Source: Eublepharis macularius (taxonomy: Eukaryota; Chordata; Lepidosauria; Squamata; Eublepharidae). From it: 64,000 bases of DNA. The stretch's first letter is position 1. Each line of letters opens with the position of its first letter. The stretch lies in contig NC_072805.1 in assembly GCF_028583425.1 (NCBI RefSeq), forward strand, positions 16,812,001 to 16,876,000, given 5' to 3'. Below, piece after piece: positions 35,055 through 45,645 of this stretch. Made by a program: the position numbers and the translations under genes. The notes beneath the pieces are model-generated. The model searched no databases, was not told where the DNA came from, and saw only the letters and a list, made by a program, of their open reading frames with translations.

Positions 35055-35239
35055 GTGCCACACTGTGGAACTGTGTTTGGAAGAGCCGCAAGCAGCATCT
35101 CAAAGAGCCACATGTGGATCGTGAGCCACAGAGAGAGTGTCACTGCTCCAGAGCTACTCACACCCTCCAGTACAGCAACCGCTGAAAGGAGTGTAGGTTC
35201 ATGCAGTGAGACAACAATCCTTTAAATATGTGGGCCACA

Positions 35240-35480
35240 GATTGCAGAAGACTTTGAAGATGAGAACCAGCACTTTGAATTGTGCCTAGAAGTATACAGG
35301 CTCAGTTGTTTTAAGACCAATGTGACGTAGTCATGGCCCATAAGTAAACAGGAGGCCGCATTCTGCACTGGTTGAAGCTTTCAAGGACCGCCCCCACAAA
35401 AAGCGTACTGCAGTAATCCAGCCTAGAGGTTATGCATCACAACAATAAGGCCATAAGAGTCTAGAAAGGAAGATATCACA
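35240..35480. mobile_element. Possible LINE fragment
   Basis: GTGGGCCACAGATTGCAGAAG, AGCACTTTGAATTGTGCC and GTACTGCAGTAATCCAGCCT resemble text found near the 3' ends of squamate L2-like LINEs. It is decayed and carries no frame. Confidence 0.35.
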
Positions 35481-35595
35481 GTGTCAGTGTGACACCAAAT
35501 CCTTCCCTTGCTGCCCCGTCGAGCAGTAGCAGGAAACAAGAGATCCAGCACAGTCAGTCTCTCACAGGCTGCCCTCGCAAGGCTAGATCTAAAAG

Positions 35596-35852
35596 CAGGG
35601 TTTTTTTTCAGCTGGAACGTGGTGGAACGGAGTTCTGGCACCGCTTGAAAATGGTCACATGGCTGGTGGCCCCGCCCCCTGATCTCCAGACAGAGGGGAG
35701 TTTAGATTGTCCTCCGTGCCACTGAGCGGTGCAGAGGACAGTCTAAACTCCCCTGTCTGGAGATCGGGGGCGGGGCCACCAGCCATGTGACCATTTTCTC
35801 CGAGGGCAACCCACTGAGTTCCACCACCTCTTTTCCCAGAAAAAAAGCCCTG
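35596..35852. mobile_element. Palindromic hAT MITE (CAGGGCTTTTTT family), copy 4
   Basis: Starts CAGGGTTTTTTTTCAGC and ends AAAAAAAGCCCTG. A perfect 8-bp TSD TCTAAAAG lies at 35588-35595 and 35853-35860. The centre is CCACTGAGCGGTGCAG. Confidence 0.92.
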
Positions 35853-35860
35853 TCTAAAAG

Positions 35861-36424
35861 TATATCTCACTTGGTACCTGATCTACCAAAGACAGGCATA
35901 CCTCGTCCCAAATAAGCAGATCAATCCCACCCAGATCCTCAGCTTCCCCAACTAGCATCACTCCAGTCTTGTAAGGATCTCGGTTTCACTTTGCTCGCCC
36001 TCACCCACTTGACCGCTACATCCAGGCGCCATGTCAGGAGAGTGCCATTTCTGGAGGCTGTGTTAAAGAGATTGTGAGCGGGTGGGTGTCATCACCATAC
36101 GGAAAACACGTCATCCCGATGCTACAGATATAATCTCATTCAACAATCTGACAACCGTTGGGGATCACTGGTGAAAAAACAGAAACCCAAGGGAATCCCC
36201 AGTTCAGATTCCACAGAGAATTTACAGAACTACCCAATGAACAAGTGTGATCAGACAGAAAATACTGAAACCATCAGAACACGATCGTTGTTACTTCCAT
36301 ATTCCTTCTAAGCACTCCAATAAAATGGAACTATTAACTATATCAAAAGCCACTCAAGGACGAGAAGGACTGAGAAGAAAACCCTTCTCTATCTGTGAAA
36401 TCATCCAACAAAGCTACCAATAAT
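35861..36424. other. Presumed intron, possibly decayed LINE
   Basis: Text such as CATCACTCCAGTCTTG and TCAAAAGCCACTCAAGG hints at an old LINE, but no frame or terminus supports a call. Confidence 0.3.
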
Positions 36425-36640
36425 AATAACAACAGAAACAACAACATTCAATTTATATACCGCCCTTCAGGACAACTTAATGCCATACTCAGAGTGGTTT
36501 ACAAAGAGTGTTATTATTATCCTCACAACAATCACCCTGTGAGGTGGGTTTGGCTGAGAGAGCTCTGAGAGAGCTGTGACTGACCCAAGGTCATCCAGCT
36601 GGCTTCAAGTGGAGGAGTGGGGAATCAAATCCGGTTACAC
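36425..36640 (-). mobile_element. tRNA-derived SINE, reverse, head truncated
   Basis: ACAACATTCAATTTATATACCGC to GGAATCAAATCCGGTTACACC. Part of the tRNA-like head is missing where the PLE at 36653 begins. Confidence 0.8.
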
Positions 36641-36652
36641 CAAACTATAATA

Positions 36653-37083
36653 GTAAAAAGTCCAGTAGCATCTTTAAGACTAACCAATTTGTATTGTAGT
36701 ATAAGTTTTCAAGAGCCACAGCTCTCTTCATCAGATGCATCTGACGAAGAGAGCTGTGGCTCTCGAAATCTTATGCTACAATAAACTTGAATGCTACAAT
36801 AAAGGTTATGCTACAATAAAGATGGTTAGTCTTAAAGGTCCTACTGGCCTCTTTACCCAAGTCTCAGGCAAGCCTTTATTGGCATATATAAAAATATAAG
36901 ATTTTAAATACAGAAATGAGTCCATACAGAATGAGATTAAAATTACAGATAGGAACAGGGCAGAAGTACAGCAAAATCAGTATAGAATATTACTTGTCAG
37001 TGTGTGTAGCCACGGCACTGTAGAGAGGCCTCTTTACTATTTTGCTACTACAGACTAACACAGCTAACTCCCCTGGATCTATG
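36653..37083. mobile_element. Penelope-like snap-back insertion, family A, interrupted by a retro-insert
   Basis: Flanked by the 14-bp TSD ACCAAACTATAATA (36639-36652, 37084-37097). The arms meet at ATGCAT (36735-36740), with hammerhead-like cores at 36697-36734 (minus) and 36741-36778 (plus). The right end (CACAGCTAACTCCCCTGGATC) is separated from the hairpin by a 171-bp insert. Confidence 0.85.
36856..37026. mobile_element. Short retro-insert within the PLE
   Basis: A 10-bp direct repeat GGCCTCTTTA (36846-36855, 37027-37036) brackets 171 bp beginning CCCAAGTCTCAGGCAAGCC with AT-rich text (TTTATTGGCATATATAAAA). The family is not recognised. The TSD length suggests retroposition. Confidence 0.65.
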
Positions 37084-37099
37084 ACCAAACTATAATAAC

Positions 37100-37631
37100 G
37101 TTAGTTGTTGTAGATTTTCCGGGCTGTATGGCCGTGGTTTTGGCATTGTAGTTCCTGACATTTCACCAGCAGCTGTGGCTGGTATCTTCAGAGGTGTAGC
37201 ACCGACAGACAGAGATCTCTCAGTGTCATAGTACACCAGGCTAACAAAATTTTGTTACACCAGGCTAACAAAATACTCTACATCCTACAATAGCCCTGCA
37301 GAGAAGATTAGCATATCAAGCTCCAATCCATATGCAAAAGAACCTCCTCAGGATACAGTGAAGCCTCCCTCCATTAGCATTCCACACCCTGGGAAACTCT
37401 TACAGGATGACTCAGCCCAACCCCACCTTCCTGAGTAGATATAAATTACCTGCCAACATCTTTTCCACACTGTGACACTGAGAGATCTCTGTCTTTTGGT
37501 GCTACACCTCTGAAGATGCCAGTCACAGCTGCTGGCGAAACGTCAGGAACTACAATGCCAAGACCACGGCCATACAGCCTGGAAAATCTACAACAACTAA
37601 CGTTCTCCGGCCGTGAAAGCCTTTGATAATA
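37100..37631. mobile_element. Penelope-like inverted dimer, family B
   Basis: Starts GTTAGTTGTTGTAGATTTTCC, mirrored by GGAAAATCTACAACAACTAAC near 37580-37601, followed by CTCCGGCCGTGAAAGCC. Hammerhead-like cores lie at 37157-37191 (minus, GAAATGTC variant) and 37510-37544 (plus, GAAACGTC). The middle shares the 3' UTR with the PLE at 14986-15570. A possible 9-bp TSD TATAATAAC is at 37091-37099 and 37632-37640. Confidence 0.8.
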
Positions 37632-37885
37632 TATAATAACAACATTCAATTTATATACTACCCTTCAGGACAACTTAACGCCCACTCAGAGTGGTTTACA
37701 AAGTGTGTTATTATTATCCTACTGACAATCACCCTGTGAAGTGGGTGGGACTGAGAGAGCTCTGAGAGAGCTGTGACTGACCTACGGTCACCCAGCTGGC
37801 TTCAAGCGGAGGAGTGGGGAATCAAACCCGGTTCTCCAGATTAGAGTCCTGCTGCTCTTAACCACTACACCAAACTGGCTTCAAA
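37632..37885 (-). mobile_element. tRNA-derived SINE, reverse
   Basis: AACAACATTCAATTTATATACTACC through GACCTACGGTCACCCAGC to CTCTTAACCACTACACCAAACTGGC. A near full-length member of the 2110-2362 family. Confidence 0.87.
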
Positions 37886-39314
37886 CCAGGCCTGAAGCCA
37901 AAGGGAAGCAACATTGTTCCGTTTTACCGGGAATTGCTCTGCCACCACCTGCCCGCATACTTTACCCAAAAATGGAAAGCTGAGAAAACTTGATATGCCT
38001 GTTATATGCAGATGACAGATGAGAAAAGGTGCAAATTAAGTCCCAAAGGACGCTAACACTTTATATTAGGCCTGGAAACAAACTGGACACCACCAGAGAC
38101 AGAACAGTATCGGAGTTATAAGTTCCCATGAGCTCCAATTAAAATTCTGGAAACCACTTTTTGGACCCATGGCAGTTTTTCAAACACTGGGTAACCTCCA
38201 TCAGGAACACAATACGCTAGTAAAATCTAAGGTATGTGTAACAGTGGCCAGGCTAGCACACATTTCAATGTTTGAAGTGATCTTTTTTTCCTGAAAGGCA
38301 ATAAACCTGGTGTGTGAAGATGTAACCCTACTACTGGGCGCAATTGTGGGTTTGCCTTGCATGTTGTTTACTGGACCACAAACCCAGCAGAAAGGCCTGC
38401 TTTTATTGACCTGCAAAATTTAATAAGAATGAAATCAGAGAATAGGAGATTAACTCCTCCCTAGACCCACCAAAAGCTCAGCTGGAGGGCAGCATGAGCA
38501 AGCTACTGCGAAATCCCCCCAGGCAGTGTTGCCAAAGCCCCCTTCCTACCAAAGTCCCACTCAACAATGGGAGGGAAAACCAAACGACTTTCACTGCAGG
38601 ATAGCAATATCGTTTTGTCATGATCTAATACACACTTTGAGAACACAAATCAATGTCCAGCGAAGCACCAACTTCACATTATGATTTCCAAGTAGAATCA
38701 GGCACACCTTGGCAGCAAAAAAAAATCCATTTTGGTCCACTCCATCTGCTGGGGTTCCACCCAACCAGCAGCTGCTTGGGAAGTGAGGTTCAGGGGTGCC
38801 CTGCTTTCACCCCAATTAAAAAAAACACTCTTGGCTAATAAGCAAACCAACTGGCCATTGTCTGAGAAATCATGTTTCCTATGTTCCACTAGACAAGAAT
38901 CCAGTGCAACAAAGGCACTTAAACGGCGCTAAAATTAACAAGGAAAACACTTAGTTGGCAACACCACATGCAGAAAGCTAGAGTGTTTGAAGGTAAGCTA
39001 CTGCGGCCAGCCCTCCCCGCCCCTGGATTCAGCCTGGAAAAGGGTGGGGGCCAGGGCAAGCTTGAGACGGATGCAGCTTTGCCTAGACTGCCCCTGTTTT
39101 GTGGGACTTCCTTCCTCCACGTGGGTAGGCATCGTGTCTTGCTAAGACTCTGGAAATGGAGCTGCCCAAAGAAAGGCAAAAAGATTTTGGAGACGCAGCA
39201 ATGAAGTTGTACCAGTAAGGAGGACGGGGGAAAGGATGTGCAGTGATGGGAGGGGGCACCCTCAAACAAAGATTTTTAGCCCCTGATGATTACAAAGGAG
39301 TAGATCTGTGTCAT
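37886..39314. other. Presumed intron, nothing recognised
   Basis: No exon, RNA gene or repeat family was supported across about 1.4 kb. The frames at 38653-39269 overlap on both strands without homology. Confidence 0.35.
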
Positions 39315-39700
39315 AGGAACATAAAATGAAAGACTACCAACAATTATTTTAGTATGAGCTTTCATGAGTCCCAGCTTACTTCTTCAGGTAGATAACTGTG
39401 ACTCTCAAAAGCTCATACTGAAATAAATAATAACATTCGATTTATATACCGCCCTTCAGGACAACTTAATGCCCACTCAGAGCGGTTTACAAAGTGTTAT
39501 TATTACCCCACAACAATCACCCTGTGAGGTGGGTGGGGCTGAGAGACCTCTGAGAGAGCTGAGACTGACCCAAGGTCACCCAGCTGGCTTCGTGGAGGAG
39601 TGGGGAATCAAACCCGGCTCTCCAGATTAGAGTCCCCTGCTCTTTACCACTACACCAAACTGGCTCAATATGACCTTCTAAGATGCCACTGGACTTTGGT
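39315..39700. mobile_element. Penelope-like fragment interrupted by a reverse SINE
   Basis: 39330-39423 is a short PLE hairpin (AGTATGAGCTTTCATGAGTC; GTGACTCTCAAAAGCTCATACT). A tRNA-derived SINE follows in reverse at about 39424-39666 (TAACATTCGATTTATATACCG to CACTACACCAAACTGGCTC). After it the PLE tail resumes: TTCTAAGATGCCACTGGACTTTGG. Confidence 0.7.
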
Positions 39701-40619
39701 TTTATTCTGTCCTGGAAACCTCACAGTCTCTCCTTTATCCTCCGTAAACTGGCCTACCAACAACTACCAGCCATAATTAAACGGCACCCCTAACATCCCC
39801 AGGCAATCAACTGTCAAATACCAGGACAAAACCTGGGACAAACTGGGCCTGGCCTGTGGCCATGTTGGCCACAGTTGGATAAAGGATGCTAGTCCAAGCA
39901 AACCAGCAGGGATCTTCTTACGCCTGCACCCCTGGGTGAGTAAACGAAGGGACGGGAGGCTGAATTATATAGTTATGTTTGTGACTCAGAGGTGCTGAAA
40001 TCCTTGCTTATCCATATAGGTTATAGCAGGATAGACACTCCCAAAATGAAATGTCTATTTGGGAAGAGGTTGGTGCCAGGAAACAAAGGCAGGGGAAAGA
40101 GAGAGAGGAGGGCTGAACCTGTCTAGACACTGGGAGCAAACCAAGCAGTGCCGCAGGGGCTAGCCTTTGCCTGGACTGGGGCATCTGGGAAGCATCAACT
40201 GAATGCCAGGGACTTTCTCCCACGCTGCTGGCTCCGTCAACACCGCTAGCACCCCACGGGATCGCCTCAATCGCTTGGGTGGAGAACCGTCCCGTGTGCA
40301 GAGCACGCGAACATGTTTGGCAGATGTGCTAAGGGGGGGGGGAGATGGAGACGGTGGCCTCCCCCTGCCTGACGCTGGATTTGCCAACTCAAAGTTCCAT
40401 CTACGACAGAAGGTCCAAACCCTCAAGGCGTAAGGGGCTGTGTGGCACAGGCCACTGCAGGGTGCTCTACCCATGCCCAGAAAAGTGCACGCCCGGTGCA
40501 GAAGCAGCAGCAGCCGCCAGTTCACCCAACTGCCAGGACCACGCGGAGAGAAGAAAGGGTGGAGCTCAGCGGGAGGCCGAGAGACGCACCGAGGGGACGG
40601 AGGCAGCTGCTCTGCCCTG
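39701..40619. other. Presumed intron/flank left of the CpG island, nothing recognised
   Basis: GC content rises towards 40.6 kb. A G run lies at 40333-40342. Frames here are unmatched. Confidence 0.35.
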
Positions 40620-41388
40620 GGAAGTGCCGCCATGGAGGCGGTCGGGCGGCTGAGGCCGGCGCGGCGGGTCCCCCTCGCTCTGGCTCACCTACCTCACAGG
40701 GTTGTCGTGAAGCTAACAGGAGGGAAAGGAGATCCGCGCACGAGGTTCGCAGCTCTTTCGGTGAAAGGACAGGAGGCAGAGGAGGGAGGCAGGCAGAGGA
40801 GGCGGGCAGAGCCCGGGGAGAGGCGGGCAACAAAGCGCCGGCAGCTCTCCGCCCCTCCCAGCTGCTTGCAAAGGCGCCCCTCCGTTGCCCGCAGGACCAG
40901 CGCAGCCTCTGCGGCCAGCCCCCCTACGCGCCCCCGCCTCCCCGGGGAGGCTCTGCCGCGGCTGCCAGCCCCGCCAGAGCGGCCTGCGACGCCCAATGCC
41001 CGGGCATCCCACCCGCCCAGCGCGGCCCCGGCCCCGGCCCCGGCCCCTCTGCAGCTCCCCGGGCCCCTTCCCAAGGCCGCGCCCGTCCGAGCGAGCCCCG
41101 CGAGAGGCCGCCGCTTGCCTGGCTTGGCCCCCGGGGCAGGCCACCCGGCAGGGCGCGCCAGGCAAGCGCGACCCCGGCCTCCCGCTCCGCCCCGCACCTT
41201 GCTGGGCTCCTGCGGGCGCTGCGGCGGGCACCACGCTGCGCGCTCGGGCGGGCCCTCCGCGGGGCTCCCTCTCCTCCGGCGCCGCCGCCCTGCGCGCTCC
41301 ATCCTCCGCCGCTCCAGCGGGCACTCCCACCCCGGCGGCGGCGGCGGCGAGAAGCGGCCGGGGGAGGCAGGGGCGCCGGGGCGGGAAG

Positions 41389-41407
41389 GCAGCCTGGGAG
41401 TTGTAGT
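41389..41407 (-). promoter_or_regulatory. ZNF143/SBS-like element
   Basis: On the minus strand this reads ACTACAACTCCCAGGCTGC, close to the ZNF143 (STAF) motif ACTACAA-TCCCAG-ATGC common just upstream of vertebrate start sites. It is a sequence match only. Confidence 0.6.
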
Positions 41408-41454
41408 CCGGGCGCGCCAGGCGCTGCGGCGGCGGGCGGCGTTGCGCGAGGCTT

Positions 41455-41469
41455 GGCGGGGCTTGTAGT
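41455..41469 (-). promoter_or_regulatory. Second ACTACAA element at the island edge
   Basis: Minus strand ACTACAAGCCCCGCC shares the ACTACAA half of the ZNF143-associated motif and is followed by a GC box-like CCCCGCC. The match is weaker than at 41389-41407. Confidence 0.4.
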
Positions 41470-41513
41470 CAGCTGTCGCGTTGGAGGGGGAGGCCAAACA
41501 GAGAGAGCCACCG

Positions 41514-41724
41514 GTGGTTGTCAACCGCCAGGTGGAGCCTGGAGATCTCCCGGAATTGCAACTGATCTCCGGACTGCAGGGATCGGCTCCCCCGGAGAAA
41601 AGGGCAGCTTTGGAGAGTGGGTTCTATGGAGGAGCTCTTTCCCACCTCTCCAAACCCCGCCCTCCCCAGACTCCATCCCCGGATCTCCAGGAATTGCCCA
41701 GCCCAGAATTGGCAACCCTCCTAC
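41514..41724. mobile_element. hAT MITE (TAGGGTTGCCA family) at the island border
   Basis: GGTTGTCAACCGCCAGG at the left and GAATTGGCAACCCTCC at the right, with GGAGATCTCCCGGAATTGC and GGATCTCCAGGAATTGCCC inside. Same family as 23005-23223. The TSD is unclear. Confidence 0.7.
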
Positions 41725-42292
41725 CACCACCACCCCGTCTCCCGTGGCCCTGAGAAGGGGAGCTGGCAAATGAGGGACGTTGGCCATGACAGGCCTCGGG
41801 AAACGAGAGAAGCGGCCTCCTGGTCCCTTACTCTGCCTGGTGCGTGGATGGAGGCTCGGAGCCGCTCAGGCGCCTGCATCCGGCGCTGCCTCAGCGCTGT
41901 AAGATGCCGTTCCCCAGAAAATCCGGCCGCGGGCGGCTGCTTGTAGCGCAGGGGCCGCAAGCTCTCCATCCACGTGTGAATGCAACCCCCGGGACTGGAT
42001 AATGCGTGCGCTTGCGCGGTGGCAGAGCTGGCGAGAAGCCCGCCGATCCCTGCCCCGAGGCTACTGCAGTCTACTTGGGACATGCCAGACAGCAGGCGAT
42101 GCGTGGGGCGGCCCCGGGCGGGGCAGCCGGAGTCAGCGCTGGGGCTCAGCTTAAAACGCAAGTTGCTGAAGGCTATGCAGTCCGATGCAAGAAGGCCGGC
42201 TAGGGGAGGCAGCCGCCCCCTCGAAGCCCTCTGCTCAGATCTGGGTGATGATAAACGTGGTGTGAGCCTCCTGGCTTGTAATCATGGTTGCC
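41725..42292. other. GC-rich flank between the island and a MITE, no recognised gene
   Basis: CpG-rich shoulder of the island. Open frames such as 41980-42627 (plus) run into repeat sequence and have no homology. Confidence 0.4.
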
Positions 42293-42460
42293 AACATCCC
42301 GGTGGTGCCTTGAAATCTCCCGGAATTACATCTAATCTCCAGACTTCAGAGATCAGTTCCTCTGCAGAAAATGACTGCTTCGGAGGGTGTGCTCTCCTGC
42401 CCTCTCCAGGCTCCACCCTCAAATCTTCAGGAATTCCCGAACCCAGAGTTGGCAACCATA
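42293..42460. mobile_element. hAT MITE (TAGGGTTGCCA family)
   Basis: ATGGTTGCCAACATCCC to GAGTTGGCAACCAT, with internal ATCTCCCGGAATTAC and CTTCAGGAATTCCCGAAC. A decayed member of the family at 23005. Confidence 0.75.
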
Positions 42461-42744
42461 CGTTATTCTTGACAGACTCGCTGCTGGCAGGTCCCATGAT
42501 CTCTCCCCCCACCCCCAGTGGTTTCCCAGGGCCATCTGTTGCTATCCCCATAAATCAAAGAGTCTGTCCACTCCAGCAAATCTGCCTTTCCTCGCCTCGA
42601 GGAGCCCTTCGCTACAGGGGTGCTTGAAGAAAAAAATGTCCTGGCCTTTTACTAGGTACTGCTTGTGCGGAAATGGGTACCTGAGGCTTTTTGTGGTATA
42701 GAGGTAAATAACATCTCCTGGTACAAAACAACCCATTGTGGTAA

Positions 42745-42955
42745 TGGAGAGTGCGGTCAAGTCATAGCTGACTTATGGCGCGCGCGCACGCGCACGCACA
42801 CACACACACACACACACACCTTTCATGGCAAGAGACTAACAGAGGCAGATTTGCCACTGCCTGCTACTGCAACCCTGGTCTTCCCTGGAGGTCTCCCATC
42901 CAATTACTATCCAAGGCTGACCCTGCTTAGCTTCTGAGAGATCAGGATTACCCAT
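42745..42955 (-). mobile_element. 5S rRNA-derived SINE fragment with CA microsatellite
   Basis: 42889-42945 reads GGTCTCCCATCCAATTACTA, CCCTGCTTAGCTTCTGAGAG, the reverse complement of the 5S rRNA internal promoter region. It is preceded by GCAAGAGACTAACAGAGGC and a CG/CA repeat at 42779-42820. Mismatches and size rule out a 5S gene. Confidence 0.7.
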
Positions 42956-43249
42956 TAAGCCTCTTTTAAAGGGACAGGGCATTTTTTTCCACCAGGCAGC
43001 TGGCAACCATAGTTCCCCATCTTTTAAAAAATATTTGGGTCAGACTGCTTCGAGTTCTTTATGAATTTCTGCTGCTCTGTGGAAAGGGAATGTTTACTGG
43101 AAAGGGAATATTTACTGAATACGATGAATCATATCAAACAGCGGCCGGAGAAACTTATTCAGACAAAGTGGAAGATGGGCTTTTAGAGCAGTTTGGAAGG
43201 CCAATACAGTAAATGCATGGCAGGGCAGCCACTAGGATTGTCTCAACAT

Positions 43250-43914
43250 CAAAAAGAGTCCAGTAGCACCTTTAAGACTAACCAATTTTCTTGTAGCATA
43301 AGCTTTTGAGAATCAAGTTCTCTTCGTCAGATGCCTGATACAGAAACTGGTCAAATATAGAAGGGGGGGAGGGGAGGAGAGAGAAGATGCAGTCGCGGGG
43401 GGGGGGGGGAGAGGGAGGACGCAACCAAAACATTCCTTTGCTAGTAAATGTAAACATCTCCTTTTGGAGTGGGGATCAGTTGGCTTGTGTGAGGCTTCAA
43501 AGGAGTTTGCCGTGTTAGTTTGTAGCAGCAAAACAGCTACACCATCCAATTCCAATGCAGTATAAGCCTTCGATAACCACAGCTCTCCCCGTCAGATGCA
43601 TCTGACAAAGAGAACTGTGGATGTGGGCTTTCTTGCCACAGTTCTCTTTGTCAGATGCATCTGACGGGGAGAGCTGTGGTTATCAAAGGAATGTTTTGGT
43701 TGCATCCTCCCTCTCCCCCCCCCCAACTGCATCTTCTCTCTCCTCCCCTCCTCCCCTCTCCTATATTTGACCAGTTTCTGTACCATGCATCTGACGAAGA
43801 GAACTTGATTCTCGAAAGCTTATGCTACAATAAAATTGGTTAGTCTTAAAGGTGCTACTGGACTCTTTTTGATTTTGCTACCACAGACTAACACGGCTCA
43901 CTCCTCTGCATCTA
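43250..43914. mobile_element. Long Penelope-like inverted dimer, family A
   Basis: Flanked by the 11-bp TSD TGTCTCAACAT (43239-43249, 43915-43925). Outer hairpin arms carry hammerhead-like cores at 43294-43330 (minus) and 43791-43827 (plus). The interior is a second, longer palindrome: GGAGAGAGAAGATGCAGT, GCAACCAAAACATTCC near 43375-43435 against GGAATGTTTTGGTTGC, ACTGCATCTTCTCTCTCC near 43688-43743. It is the largest dimer of the family here. Confidence 0.85.
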
Positions 43915-43925
43915 TGTCTCAACAT

Positions 43926-44580
43926 GTTCACCAGAACAGCAGCCAAGAAAAGGGGGCAGATGTGCAGAAAATCCCAGCTGTCTTATCATGCTGCTGGACT
44001 GGGGAAATGTGAACAATAATTTTCTTTCTAAGGCTGCTGTTGATAATGCTGGACGAGACTGCTGGGGAAGACCCTTACTGTTCACTGGCTGTATTGTGAC
44101 GCTTTTGCAGCATTCACTTTGCCATGTTGGCATTGTGGGCTTTCTTGCATGTTTTTTGCCGCCTTACATCTTGACTCTCGGGAGAAAGGCAAGGTGGCGG
44201 TAGTTAATGAAATAAATCTCCAACTGCACATAGATGAGTGGATTATTGATGCAATGGGCTTTTTAGCAGCTGCGATCAAAAGCCAGGGACTGGTACGGGA
44301 AGAATACACTTTTGTTTGATAGAGCGCTGCGTGCTCTTTACGTAGGCAGAAAAGGGACACGTAAACACAATTCTTGACATGCTATTACATTATCAAGCCA
44401 ATGACAGAAACACGCCCTTAGAAAAGGTTAGAAGGCGTTTACTGCTACAGAAACCAGCTTTCACATCATGCATGCATTGTGCACGTTAACGTTCTATCAC
44501 AGAGGAGAAATGAGTGCAAGAGGAAAGAATTGCCCTGTTCATGTAATAGTGAATAAATGTATACCCTGCATGTCCATGCA
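43926..44580. other. Intergenic, nothing recognised
   Basis: No repeat or exon was supported. Confidence 0.3.
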
Positions 44581-44842
44581 CAGGGCTTTTTTTCAGCAGG
44601 GACGCAGTGGAACGGAGTTCCGGAACCTCTTGAAAAAATGGTCACATGGCTGGTGGCCCCGCCCCCTGATCTCCAGGCAGAGGGGAGTTGAGATTGCCCT
44701 CTGCGCCGCTCGGCGGCGCGGAGAGCAATCTAAACTCCCCTCTGCCTGGAGATCAGGGGGCGGGGCCACCAGCCATGTGACCATTTTCTCCAAGGCCAAC
44801 CCACTGAGTTCCACCACCTCTTTTCCCAGAAAAAAAGCCCTT
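44581..44842. mobile_element. Palindromic hAT MITE (CAGGGCTTTTTT family), copy 5
   Basis: Starts CAGGGCTTTTTTTCAGC and ends AAAAAAAGCCCTT. Arms carry CTCCAGGCAGAGGGGAG and meet at CGCCGCTCGGCGGCG. Flanks (TCCATGCA / AACATACA) agree at only 5 of 8 bases, so the TSD is decayed. Confidence 0.85.
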
Positions 44843-45180
44843 AACATACATATATCGAGTGAATACTATACATCGATTTTATGGGTATTCCCTCTAACTT
44901 GTGAGCAGAGCTTCTGTCGCAGTCAAGGAACAATTAGGAGGACTTTTTAAACTCCAGTTTTTTGGGATAGTTCAAAAAACATCAAGTGCATTTTTACCTT
45001 GTGCTGCCCCAGAGTGGGTTAGGGCAGGCGATGTGGTTCTTCTTTCTCCCTTTTGTTCTTATAATGTCCTTGTGATGATAAAAGTGGGTGATTGGCCCAA
45101 GGACATCCATTGAGCTCCATAGCAGGGTGGAGATAAGAACATGGATCTCTCTTGATCCTAGTCCAACAATCTAACCCCTA

Positions 45181-45645
45181 TCCTGTGGAACGACCTGCCT
45201 GAGGAAGTCAGAAGAGCCCCCACTCTCCTGGCTTTCCGTAAACGATGCAAAACTGAACTATTCAAAAAGGCTTTTTACTCAAATGGGAGGACTGCATTGT
45301 AGCAACAGGGTCTCAGATGCTTCACTAACGAGTCGGGGATCATAGACTTCATCACAATTTTTGCCTTATATGTTATCTGCTGCTTTAAATATGTACTCCT
45401 ATGTACACCATATTGCACCATGTTGTCTAATGTTAGTCCTAGAATTGATTATGTTTTGCTTTAGTATTTTCTACTGTCTTGGATCCTTGTTAATGCTATA
45501 TCTTTAAACTTATATATGTTTACCTTAGGGTATTGTATGGAAATGTACTTACTTGATACTGATTGTATTAACCTCATACTGTGTAATCCGCCTTGCGTCT
45601 CAGTGAGAAAGGCAGACTAGAAATGACGTAAATAAATAAATAAAA
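45181..45645 (+). mobile_element. L2-like LINE 3' end
   Basis: 45185-45285 reads WNDLPEEVRRAPTLLAFRKR, then KTELFKKAF, the C-terminal block of an L2-type reverse transcriptase. The 3' UTR ends TCCGCCTTGCGTCTCAGTGAG with an AAATA tail. The same family is reversed at 46640-46790 and 59718-60425. Confidence 0.7.

Larger units (their letters stand above)
40620..41475 (-). promoter_or_regulatory. ST3GAL2: CpG island, probable ST3GAL2 promoter and non-coding first exon
   Basis: A dense CpG, GC-rich stretch of about 850 bp, the only such island in the window apart from the weaker one at 49 kb. It lies upstream of ST3GAL2 in its transcription direction. ACTACAA-type elements sit near its right border (41389-41407, 41455-41469), so transcription leftwards from about 41.3-41.4 kb is likely. 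Possible donors on the minus strand are AAG|GTGCGG at 41198/41197 and GTGAGC at 40688. The long overlapping frames on both strands (up to 443 codons) are low-complexity, Ala/Arg/Pro/Gly-rich products of base composition. Confidence 0.65.

Noticed and set aside
40442-41773. Long overlapping open frames on both strands (up to 443 codons)
   Set aside because: They lie in the CpG island, are open in several frames at once, and encode Ala/Pro/Arg/Gly-rich low-complexity text with no homology. GC composition explains the lack of stops.
42889-42952. 5S rRNA gene on the minus strand
   Set aside because: Only the internal promoter region is similar, with mismatches and a SINE-like left part; length is far below a full 5S gene.
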